Of a stretch of 19,798 nucleotides of DNA, positions 7,849 through 14,392 are shown piece by piece (within the stretch, counting starts at the first letter, position 1; every line of letters begins with the position of its first letter). Source of the DNA: Chitinophagaceae bacterium (GTDB lineage Bacteria; Bacteroidota; Bacteroidia; Chitinophagales; Chitinophagaceae). The stretch lies in NCBI GenBank assembly GCA_016741945.1, contig JACVCQ010000007.1, positions 1-19,798 on the forward strand, written 5' to 3'. A program made the translations under genes and the position numbers. The notes under the pieces were generated by a model. That model saw only the letters and a program-made list of their open reading frames with translations. It did no database searches and was not told the DNA's origin.

Positions 7849-9387
7849 ATGGCAAGCAAAAAGAACATTTTAACACTGGCACTGATCGTTCTGATACAGT
7901 CGATCGGTATGGCTCAAACAGATTGGGGATGGGATTGGAAAGATACTTCCAAAATTTCTGTAAAGAAATTACCCCAGCATAATGAGTTCCTGAATAACCA
8001 GTATCCTTATCCTGCAGCACCACGCAATCAGTGGGAACTTGGAGCAGGTATTGGCGCGGTATCTATCAATGGAGATGTTAAGTCGAAACTAGGTTTAGGC
8101 GGTACGATTTCCTTGCGTAAAGCATTGAATCATACATTTTCAGTAAGAGGTAGTTACACTGGTTTATTGCCATCCGGCGAACCCAATGCATTTCAAAGAT
8201 CATCTGGTCGTCCGGCTTACAAAAATCAAACTCACCAATTTGGGGTTGATGTAATTGCTTCATTGAATGCTGCAAGTCATTATCGTGGTAACCCTAAGAC
8301 AAATGTTTATGTGCTTGCTGGTTATGCTTTGAATGCTTCCAGAGTGTTATACCAAAGACCAGGCGGTGCTCAGTCAGGTGGTTACAGTGTTTTCTATGGA
8401 TTTAACCAAAATGAAGTTTTCCCTAATAGTCAAGCAGGTACTATCACTACATTTGGTGGTGCTACTATTAATGGAAGAAATGCATTTACATTGTATCATG
8501 GTCTGAATTTGGGTGCAGGTATTGCTTTCAAATTGAGTAATAAGGTGAACTTTGGTTTAGAACACAAATTTACATTCACTGCTCCCGGATATGATTTATT
8601 GGATGGTGTAAGAGCAGGAAATAACAATGATTATTTTTCATTTACCAGTGCTCGTGTAAATCTTAATATTGGTAATACTTCTAAGAAAGTTCAGCCTTTA
8701 TGGTGGCTCAATCCAAACAACTTTGTATACAGCGAGTTGAATTCACCTTCTCACATGAAGATGCCTAAAGTGGTGCTTCCTGATGCTGATAAAGATGGTG
8801 TTACTGATCAATTTGATCTTGAGCCCAATACACCTGCCGGTGCTCCTGTAGATACGCATGGTCGTGCTAAAGATACTGATGGCGATGGTGTTCCTGATTA
8901 TAAAGACAAGGAACTGTTAACTGCTCAGAAATGCTTCCCTGTAAACAATGACGGTATTGGTACTTGTCCTGAGCCTGCATGTTGCAAAGAGATCAAAGAC
9001 ATGATCGCTAACATGAAGCCTGCTGAAGCCGCACCTCAGTGTAACATCGGTAGCTTACCAAGCATTCAGTTCAAAGGAAAAGCAACACTTTCAAAAGATG
9101 CACAAAACATTCTGAATGGTGTAGCAGCAAGAATCAATGCAAACCCTGCTTGTAATATCAAAGTGATTGGTTATGGTGCATCCAGCAAATCTGCTCAGCA
9201 ATTAAGCTGGGATCGCGTGAACGCTGTAATCAAATATCTGGTTGAAAAGCAAGGTGTATCTGAAAACCGTTTCATCTTTACTTATGGCCAAGATGGTGAT
9301 GCTAACACAGTAGATCTTCAAGGAACATTGGATGCGGGTCCAAACTCAGTACCAGCTCCACATCCAAATTTGAAAAGCAGAAACTAA
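7849..9387 (+). CDS. OmpA-family outer membrane protein with calcium-type repeats
   Basis: This is predicted to be an outer membrane barrel tethered to the cell wall. Residues 1-22 form a signal peptide (cleavage after GMA, before QTDW). About residues 40-285 alternate short beta stretches (GAGIGAVSINGDV, GVDVIASLNAA, LNLGAGIAFKL), as in an OmpA-type barrel. Two thrombospondin-3-like Asp-rich repeats follow: DADKDGVTD (312-320) and DTDGDGVPD (342-350). Next comes a Cys-rich linker (CFPVNNDG, CPEPACC, PQCN). The C-terminal OmpA domain starts at about 405 (SIQFKGKATLSKDA). In that domain the usual GHTDxxG segment reads GYGASSK, so the Asp that contacts peptidoglycan seems absent, although an Arg remains in LSWDRVNAV. 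The gene stands alone with its own promoters and terminator, which suggests strong independent expression. Confidence 0.9.
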   Translation: MASKKNILTLALIVLIQSIGMAQTDWGWDWKDTSKISVKKLPQHNEFLNNQYPYPAAPRNQWELGAGIGAVSINGDVKSKLGLGGTISLRKALNHTFSVRGSYTGLLPSGEPNAFQRSSGRPAYKNQTHQFGVDVIASLNAASHYRGNPKTNVYVLAGYALNASRVLYQRPGGAQSGGYSVFYGFNQNEVFPNSQAGTITTFGGATINGRNAFTLYHGLNLGAGIAFKLSNKVNFGLEHKFTFTAPGYDLLDGVRAGNNNDYFSFTSARVNLNIGNTSKKVQPLWWLNPNNFVYSELNSPSHMKMPKVVLPDADKDGVTDQFDLEPNTPAGAPVDTHGRAKDTDGDGVPDYKDKELLTAQKCFPVNNDGIGTCPEPACCKEIKDMIANMKPAEAAPQCNIGSLPSIQFKGKATLSKDAQNILNGVAARINANPACNIKVIGYGASSKSAQQLSWDRVNAVIKYLVEKQGVSENRFIFTYGQDGDANTVDLQGTLDAGPNSVPAPHPNLKSRN

Positions 9388-9409
9388 TCTTTTGATTAGT
9401 CTCAAATAA

Positions 9410-9444
9410 AAAAAGCCCCGGTCAGTAAATGATCGGGGCTTTTT
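9410..9444 (+). terminator. Strong, probably bidirectional terminator after the ompA-like gene
   Basis: AAAAAGCCCCGGTCA (9410-9424), loop GTAAA, TGATCGGGGCTTTTT (9430-9444) forms a 15-pair stem with one G-T wobble. It has A/T runs on both sides, so it could also stop the minus-strand hxpB transcript. It begins 22 bases past the stop codon. Confidence 0.92.
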
Positions 9445-9455
9445 AGCTATTGGCT

Positions 9456-9534
9456 TAGTGGCATATAGTGTATAGCTTATAGTGTATTGCGATGAACCAT
9501 AAGCTATCACCCATATACTATACGCCATTCACTA
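9456..9534. repeat. Imperfect intergenic inverted repeat overlapping the end of hxpB
   Basis: The left arm 9456-9480 (TAGTGGCATATAGTGTATAGCTTAT) and the complement of the right arm 9499-9534 share TAGTG, GGC-TATAGT and an exact ATAGCTTAT in the same order, with an 11-base difference in length. The pattern TATAGT/TATAGC also recurs within each arm. It resembles small interspersed repeats between genes, but only one copy is seen here. The right arm reaches into the hxpB-like gene (stop at 9518-9520). Confidence 0.55.
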
Positions 9535-10183
9535 GATCAAAATGTAATTCACCAAAATTTTGTAAAGAAGATAATTTCAAATCAGCAGCGCCCCATCTTT
9601 CATCTTTCAGTTGAGATACATGTGGTACAATAACACACTTCATTCGGGCTGCTTTTGCTGCAATTAAACCATTGAAAGAATCTTCGAAACAAATACATTG
9701 AGTGGGTTGACTTCCCAATGACTCAGCGCAGTTTAGATACACCTGAGGATGTGGTTTTCCATACGCTAAATCCTCTGCCGAAGCAGTAGCGTGTAGGTAT
9801 TTGCCAATTCCTGCAATATTTACAACCAGATCAATCAAGGAAGGTGGAGAAGATGTAGCAAGACCGATTTTAAATGATTTGCGTTGGAAAAATTCGAAAA
9901 TATAATCTACTCCGGGCATGATTCTTCCTTTTTTTTCAATCTTGTGTAATACCAATTCCACTATTTTTTGTTCCGCTCGTTTCAGTTCAGACTCGCCGAT
10001 ATTAAAGTACTGAAACCACCATTGCACAAACTCTTTGGTTCTAAGTCCGGTTGTACTTTTATATTGTTCTTCCGTCATAGTCACCCCATACTGCTGAAAC
10101 AATTCGGTAGCTGCTTCATTCCAAAGTGGTTCACTGTCTATTAATAGTCCATCAATATCAAAAATCACCGTATTTAATTGCAT
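9518..10183 (-). CDS. hxpB: HAD-superfamily sugar-phosphate phosphatase, HxpB (YniC)-like
   Basis: This is a soluble Mg-dependent phosphatase of the beta-phosphoglucomutase-like subgroup. The E. coli relative HxpB dephosphorylates hexose phosphates such as 2-deoxyglucose 6-phosphate. Motif I is FDIDGLLIDSEPLW, with the nucleophile Asp9 and acid/base Asp11. Motif II is in ATSSP (109-113), motif III is Lys143 in YGKPHPQVYL, and the Mg-binding acids are in CFEDSFNG (Glu167, Asp168). The strings LLIDSEPLW, KPHPQVYL and KAARM closely follow the E. coli protein as I recall it. A helical cap lies between residues about 20 and 90. The length of 221 is normal. The last five codons (LVNGV) and the stop lie in the intergenic inverted repeat, so the C-terminus may have been rewritten by it. 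The gene is divergent from the acyltransferase gene. The substrate is not certain; a beta-phosphoglucomutase is less likely. Confidence 0.85.
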   Translation of the reverse strand: MQLNTVIFDIDGLLIDSEPLWNEAATELFQQYGVTMTEEQYKSTTGLRTKEFVQWWFQYFNIGESELKRAEQKIVELVLHKIEKKGRIMPGVDYIFEFFQRKSFKIGLATSSPPSLIDLVVNIAGIGKYLHATASAEDLAYGKPHPQVYLNCAESLGSQPTQCICFEDSFNGLIAAKAARMKCVIVPHVSQLKDERWGAADLKLSSLQNFGELHFDLVNGV

Positions 10184-10200
10184 AATCTGATTTTACAGCG

Positions 10201-10208
10201 CAAAAGTA
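10201..10208 (-). promoter_or_regulatory. Candidate -7 element of the hxpB-like gene
   Basis: On the minus strand TACTTTTG (10208-10201), followed by C, matches TAnnTTTG and lies 17 bases before the ATG at 10183. No TTG is found at the usual 17-21 base distance; the nearest is 26 bases away. The promoter is therefore only half supported. Confidence 0.4.
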
Positions 10209-10312
10209 TCTTTCCGCTTCTATTTTTTTAACCTCAAAAGGTCATTTTTTGAACAATCACTTAACAATTTGATTACATTTCTTATTTTGCACGACTTGCC
10301 AACATCAACCTT

Positions 10313-11080
10313 ATGCGATTAACTGAACGCCTAAAGCATATTAAAGTTATCCGTTCGATTGTGTATGCCATTGTCGGCATATTTTCATATCCGGGTCTGG
10401 CCATTGTAAATACCATTAAAATTGAAGGCACTGAGCATCTTCAGCGGTTGCCTAGAAAAAATGTATTATTTGTTAGCAATCATCAAACCTATTTTGCTGA
10501 TGTTATAGCATTTATTCATATTTTTTGTGCTGTGAAGTGGCGAAAACAAAATAAACTAGGGCTTCCTTTTTATTTGTTAAATCCCTTTACCAATGTATAT
10601 TTCGTAGCTGCAGAAGAAACGATGAATGGAAATTGGTTGAGTCGTTTATTTAAACTAGGTGGAGCGCTAACCGTTAAAAGAACATGGCGAGCTGAGGGGA
10701 AAGATGTTCAAAGAAATCGTGATGAATCTGATACACAGAAAATTGATGAAGCGTTAGATAAAAGTTGGGTCATTACTTTTCCTCAGGGTACTACCAAACC
10801 TTTCGCTCCTGGAAGAAAAGGTACGGCACATATCATCAAAAATAACCAACCAGTTGTAATACCCGTGGTCATCAATGGTTTTTGGAGGGCTTTTAATAAA
10901 AAAGGATTGGCGTTCAAGAAAAAAGGCTCTGTTCTGTCTATTAGATTCAAAGAGCCAATGATCATAGATTATACCCAGCCTATTGATGTTATCTTAGACC
11001 AAGTAATGGACGCGATTGAACAAAGCAAAGATTATATGCTTAAAGGAAGACATCATTTATTGAGTGTTCTGGATAAGTAA
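10313..11080 (+). CDS. PlsC-type 1-acylglycerol-3-phosphate acyltransferase family protein (variant motifs)
   Basis: This is a predicted membrane-associated acyltransferase of phospholipid synthesis, of 255 residues. A hydrophobic N-terminal segment (about 12-34) could anchor it to the inner membrane. The catalytic block is SNHQTYFAD (55-63), so the His-Asp pair is His57-x5-Asp63 rather than the usual HX4D. Motif II is GGALTVKRTW, motif III is FPQGTT with Gln in place of the usual Glu, and motif IV is VVIPVVI. The block APGRKGTAH after motif III is typical of acyltransferases. The fold assignment is firm; the substrate (lysophosphatidate or another acyl acceptor such as a glycine or ornithine lipid) is uncertain because of the variant motifs. 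The gene ends 6 bases before the convergent thioesterase gene. A TATTTTGC sequence at 10283-10290 may be its -7 region. Confidence 0.8.
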   Translation: MRLTERLKHIKVIRSIVYAIVGIFSYPGLAIVNTIKIEGTEHLQRLPRKNVLFVSNHQTYFADVIAFIHIFCAVKWRKQNKLGLPFYLLNPFTNVYFVAAEETMNGNWLSRLFKLGGALTVKRTWRAEGKDVQRNRDESDTQKIDEALDKSWVITFPQGTTKPFAPGRKGTAHIIKNNQPVVIPVVINGFWRAFNKKGLAFKKKGSVLSIRFKEPMIIDYTQPIDVILDQVMDAIEQSKDYMLKGRHHLLSVLDK

Positions 11081-11086
11081 TGAATC

Positions 11087-11602
11087 CTAATCTTTTATGA
11101 AGAGGGCTTTCAATTCATTGGCATCATCCGGCTTCATTTTTCCAGCAAGAATCAGACGGATCTGTCTTCTTCTCAAAGCACCATCATACAATCTCTTTTC
11201 TTCCTCTGTTTCAGGAATCAATTCAGGAACTCTTCTTGGTTTCCCATTAGGATCTAATGCAACAAAGGTGAAGAATGCTTCATTGCTCTCATATTTATAT
11301 TGATGTAGCAGGTCTTCTCCCCATACTTTAATATGGATTTCCATAGAAGTATTGAATGCGCGACAAACCTTTGCTTCAATATGTACCACATTTCCCAATT
11401 TGATTGGATTCTTAAAGCTTAGATTATCTACAGATGCTGTCATGCTAGGTGTATTGCAGTGTCTACCTGCAGCGATACCCGCAGCAATATCCATCCAATA
11501 CATTAAACGACCGCCCATCAAATTACCGAAAGTATTGGTATCATTCGGTAATACTAATTCATTCATGATGGTAAAACTCTCACTCACTTTTTTCCCTTCC
11601 AT
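11087..11602 (-). CDS. Hotdog-fold acyl-CoA thioesterase (YciA/YkhA family)
   Basis: The product is predicted to hydrolyse acyl-CoA to free acid and CoA in the cytosol. At 171 residues it is a single hotdog domain plus a charged tail. The family signature is in NTFGNLMGGRLMYWMDIAAGIAA (residues about 23-45), with the catalytic-loop Asn/Gly and the Asp in MD on the long helix. HxxxxxVDNLSFKNPIKLGNVVHIEAKV and EAFFTFVALDPNGKPRRVPEL are also typical. The C-terminal part from about 130 (ETEEEKRLYDGALRRRQIR) is a charged helix. A -7-like box at 11620-11627 suggests its own promoter although it lies downstream of the photolyase/epimerase operon on the same strand. The chain-length preference cannot be read from sequence. 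Confidence 0.9.
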   Translation of the reverse strand: MEGKKVSESFTIMNELVLPNDTNTFGNLMGGRLMYWMDIAAGIAAGRHCNTPSMTASVDNLSFKNPIKLGNVVHIEAKVCRAFNTSMEIHIKVWGEDLLHQYKYESNEAFFTFVALDPNGKPRRVPELIPETEEEKRLYDGALRRRQIRLILAGKMKPDDANELKALFIKD

Positions 11603-11619
11603 GATTGATTCAATTTCGG

Positions 11620-11627
11620 CAAAGATA
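11620..11627 (-). promoter_or_regulatory. Candidate -7 element of the thioesterase gene
   Basis: On the minus strand TATCTTTG followed by CC matches TAnnTTTG and lies 17 bases before the ATG at 11602. A weak TTA sits 19 bases upstream. The -33 region coincides with the inverted repeat at 11641-11658. Confidence 0.45.
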
Positions 11628-11640
11628 AGGTAGAAGGGTG

Positions 11641-11658
11641 AGTCCTTAAAGAAGGACT
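11641..11658. repeat. Short perfect inverted repeat upstream of the thioesterase gene
   Basis: AGTCCTT (11641-11647), loop AAAG, AAGGACT (11652-11658). No T-run follows on the minus strand, so it is a poor terminator for the epimerase gene. It overlies the expected -33 region of the thioesterase promoter, where it could be an operator or a chance palindrome. Confidence 0.4.
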
Positions 11659-11681
11659 GTGAATAATGATATACGTTATTA

Positions 11682-12779
11682 CTAAATGATGATGCTTTCT
11701 AGCTTTGATAGATATTGATCATCAACATCAGCACCAATTCCATATGCTTCAGTTAGTTGCAGCTCCATACCCGCATACCTAACACCTCCTTTTACAGGGT
11801 CTTCTTGATGTCCTAGTAAACAGGTATCCAAATCATAGAACTTGATATTCTCCGTAGCCATTGCAAAATGTACTTTGGCGGTGAGTGCGATCCTGCTTTC
11901 TAACATGCCTCCTAACATACACTGAATGTGATGCTGTTCAGCTATTTCATTGATACGTATCGCTTCTCTGATGCCCCCGCTTTTTGCAAATTTGATATTG
12001 ATATAATGACAAGCATTGTTGCTGATAATTCTTGCTGCATCATGATGCGTGAATACGCTTTCATCAGCCATAATGGGTATGGGAGCTATTTTACATAGCT
12101 CAGGCAATAAGTGATCATTCCATTTTCGCATGGGCTGTTCACAAAACTGAATATTGTATTGCCCCATTGAAGTCAATGCAGTGACTGCATCCTCAAAAGA
12201 CCAACCCTGATTGGCATCGATTCTTAGAATAATGGTATCTCCTATAGCATTTCTTATTTTTTTGATACGCTCTATATCAGTAGCAAAGTCTTTACCCAAT
12301 TTCACTTTGATCATATGCACACCTCTTTGCTTAAAGGCAAGAGCAGTTTCAGCCATTGTTTCCGGATCAGCAATACCAATGGTAAGATCACTTTCAATGC
12401 TTTTTTGCTGACCACCTAAAAACTGATAGAGTGGTTGTTTTGCATATTTTGCTGAGATATCATACAAGGCGAGATCAAAAGCACTTTTGGCAGTATAATT
12501 ACCGGCTGTAAAAAGGTCTAATTCATGCAAACGCTCATCGATTGATAACGGATCTTTGCCTTTCCAAAGTTTGGCAAAATCTTTTGCCATTTCAAAACAA
12601 GTGGCTTGGGTTTCTGCAGCGATCATGGGAAAGGCAGAACATTCACCCACTCCAGTGATACCCTCACTGGTATGTACTCTAATGAAAATATTCTGCGCAT
12701 AATGCATGGTGCCTGTAGCGATCGTAAAGGGCACCATGGGAATAGAATACTTATAAATCTCTGTTTCTGTAATTGTCAT
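11682..12779 (-). CDS. Enolase-superfamily dipeptide epimerase (L-Ala-D/L-Glu epimerase type)
   Basis: The product is predicted to epimerise the C-terminal residue of dipeptides such as L-Ala-D-Glu, a step in murein-peptide recycling. The residues expected for this enzyme group are present (365-residue numbering): the KxK pair Lys158/Lys160, the Mg ligands Asp188 (RIDANQGW), Glu214 (CEQP) and Asp239 (MADES), the second base Lys266 (NIKFAKSGG), and the late Asp-x-Asp motif DLD (316-318), which in dipeptide epimerases holds the substrate amino group. That DxD separates it from muconate cycloisomerases and N-succinylamino acid racemases. The frame is open to 12815, but the ATG at 12779 (MTITETEIYKYSIP) fits family N-termini and leaves a 17-base gap after the upstream photolyase-like gene rather than a 20-base overlap. 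It is likely the last gene of that operon, though no functional link to light repair is obvious. Confidence 0.88.
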   Translation of the reverse strand: MTITETEIYKYSIPMVPFTIATGTMHYAQNIFIRVHTSEGITGVGECSAFPMIAAETQATCFEMAKDFAKLWKGKDPLSIDERLHELDLFTAGNYTAKSAFDLALYDISAKYAKQPLYQFLGGQQKSIESDLTIGIADPETMAETALAFKQRGVHMIKVKLGKDFATDIERIKKIRNAIGDTIILRIDANQGWSFEDAVTALTSMGQYNIQFCEQPMRKWNDHLLPELCKIAPIPIMADESVFTHHDAARIISNNACHYINIKFAKSGGIREAIRINEIAEQHHIQCMLGGMLESRIALTAKVHFAMATENIKFYDLDTCLLGHQEDPVKGGVRYAGMELQLTEAYGIGADVDDQYLSKLESIII

Positions 12780-12795
12780 TCGCGAATTTCTGAAA

Positions 12796-13893
12796 TTATC
12801 GCAAATACTTTTCACATTTCTTCCAATAGGAAAAGAAAGAAGGGTAGTATCCGGTTACTTCAGGGAACATCCATTTTCTGGGTTCTTGAATTCCTTTATA
12901 ATGTTGGGTGAGTGGGTGTTCTTTGTAATAAATGGTTGCGTTGGAAAATTTTTCTTGTAATGATTGAAATGATCCTATAAATAATTTGATATGCGGGATG
13001 TTTTGTTTCGCCAAATCGATGATAAATGATAATACTTTTTCGCTGACAGGATATTTCTCAAAATGAGTAGGTTCTAATAAGAGAATTCTTTGTCCGGGCT
13101 CTCCCTGATGCCATTCAGGGTCTAGTTGATAGCCATTGTAAACAAAGACATTCTTTTCATGCTCATCGATCCGATCAGATTCGGGTAAAACGGTTGCTAA
13201 GGATAGTGTATTTTTTTCTTTTAGTATTTCCGGTACTTTTAAATCTTCAAAAGCATCATAAGGTACAGAAAGAAAACTGTTCATTTGATGGGTCCCTGTA
13301 TACTTGTTGATATTTTCTTGATTTGCCACATATTTTTTACTGCTAAAACTTCCCGCTACCCATTGCCAGCTTAAAGCGTTACTGGCAAGATCTCCATCCA
13401 ATAAATGATAGTACATCCATTGTGATGGCAATAACCAATGCGCTTTTCCAATATTACAACTCAGCATAGATGTATACATACGAAGATGGTTATGCATATA
13501 GCCGGTTGTATATAAAGTTTCAATGCCTTCGTCTATTGCTTGTATACCCGTAGCTGCGTTTAAAACAGCTACCGGCATTTGAAAATGATGAACTTGAGGC
13601 TGCTCTTGTTTAAGATCAGAAAAAATCTGATCGCCTTTGGCTTGCCATACACGTTGATAGTATTCTCGCCAAGCCAGTTCCTGTAATAGCTTTTCTGATT
13701 GGTAGGCGCTGTATCGTGCTAATATAGATGATTGAACTTGCGATAAAGAAATCACACCTCTTGATAAATACGGGGATAGTCTTGTAACAGCCCCTGTTAA
13801 AAAATTTCTCGTTTTGGCGTATGTCATGGGATTGATTGCGGCAATACGTTCTTGAATAACGGGTAATGCTGTTGGAAATGGTTGATTACTCAT
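12796..13893 (-). CDS. Photolyase/cryptochrome-family protein with FAD domain first and alpha/beta antenna-like domain last
   Basis: Residues 1-about 200 are the helical FAD-binding domain of photolyases: LSPYLSRGVIS (39-49), ELAWREYYQRV (72-82), IDEGIETLYTTGYMHNHLRMYTSML (120-144), and LLDGDLASNALSWQWVAG (164-181). The Asn near flavin N5 (Asn172) and Trp176/Trp178 are kept. The alpha/beta domain that normally precedes it is missing; the upstream gene overlaps the start codon by four bases (ATGA), so no lost N-terminus is hidden. Instead residues about 247-365 form an alpha/beta domain. Its pattern of strand, Gln-Leu (256-257), then I-L-L-L-E (270-274), F278 and Y281 copies the N-terminal domain of the neighbouring PhrB-like protein (Gln12-Leu13, E25-I-Y-L-I-E30, F34, Y38), with the same 18-residue spacing from Gln to Glu. 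This suggests a circular permutation. DNA repair or light sensing are both possible. Confidence 0.8.
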   Translation of the reverse strand: MSNQPFPTALPVIQERIAAINPMTYAKTRNFLTGAVTRLSPYLSRGVISLSQVQSSILARYSAYQSEKLLQELAWREYYQRVWQAKGDQIFSDLKQEQPQVHHFQMPVAVLNAATGIQAIDEGIETLYTTGYMHNHLRMYTSMLSCNIGKAHWLLPSQWMYYHLLDGDLASNALSWQWVAGSFSSKKYVANQENINKYTGTHQMNSFLSVPYDAFEDLKVPEILKEKNTLSLATVLPESDRIDEHEKNVFVYNGYQLDPEWHQGEPGQRILLLEPTHFEKYPVSEKVLSFIIDLAKQNIPHIKLFIGSFQSLQEKFSNATIYYKEHPLTQHYKGIQEPRKWMFPEVTGYYPSFFSYWKKCEKYLR

Positions 13894-14372
13894 ATTCTAA
13901 TCAGTTTATGTGCCCTAAGCGTATCTAGTGTCAATGGTTCTCCTTCATTGAAATTTTTATATACTACTACATCACACAGAAATCCGGTATGATCGCCACC
14001 GGGAAAACTGCTGATAGAATTCAATAACATTACTGCCAAAGCATCTTTTAAAACAGGAAAACCATTCCATATTGTGATGAGTTTTCTTTTTTCTAATCGC
14101 TCTATCTTATTGAATTGGTGTCCTGATTTTTTACCTAATAAGTCTACCAATCGGTATTGTTTTTCAGACAGTAGTTGTAAAACAAATTCCCTATGACCTA
14201 ACACATTCTCCAATGTTTTAGTGCCCTCATAAATACCACAAACAAAACGTTTTGGGTTCATACTGATCTGGTTGGCATAAGTAATGATATGCATATTGAA
14301 GTTACCTTCCCCATCTGTACTAGAGATGGAGTAAACAGGCAGATTTACGCGGTTCCAGGGTCTTTTTGGCAT
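13890..14372 (-). CDS. Flavin reductase-like FMN-binding split-barrel protein
   Basis: The 160-residue protein has the pattern of the flavin reductase-like domain. It opens with RPWNRVNLPVYSISSTDGEGNFNMHIITYANQISMNPKRFVCGIYEGTKT, where the strand, turn and the SxNPPxF-like segment (SMNPKRF) shape the FMN site. HREFVLQLLSEKQYRLVDLLGKKSG follows. The C-terminal half ends with the barrel strands around GGDHTGFLCDVVVYKNF. Members use NAD(P)H to reduce free flavin or bind FMN themselves. The gene sits between two photolyase-family genes: 20 bases after the first and overlapping the start of the second by 4 bases (ATGA). This placement suggests, but does not prove, that it keeps the photolyase flavins reduced. 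It could instead be a pyridoxamine-oxidase-like FMN protein of other function. Confidence 0.82.
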   Translation of the reverse strand: MPKRPWNRVNLPVYSISSTDGEGNFNMHIITYANQISMNPKRFVCGIYEGTKTLENVLGHREFVLQLLSEKQYRLVDLLGKKSGHQFNKIERLEKRKLITIWNGFPVLKDALAVMLLNSISSFPGGDHTGFLCDVVVYKNFNEGEPLTLDTLRAHKLIRI

Positions 14373-14392
14373 ATATGATTTTTGTGAAGTGG

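Noticed and set aside
9346..9528. Minus-strand small open frame of 60 codons
   Set aside because: It spans the terminator and the inverted repeat and reads into the end of the ompA-like gene; it is composed of repeat-derived codons.
12780..12815. Earlier ATG start for the dipeptide epimerase
   Set aside because: The twelve extra residues (MKSICDNFRNSR) have no family counterpart and overlap the upstream gene.
12796..14372. The short second photolyase gene as a frameshifted or truncated pseudogene
   Set aside because: Its start overlaps an intact flavin reductase gene, no antenna-domain remnant lies upstream in any frame, the FAD motifs are intact, and an antenna-like domain is present at the C-terminus.
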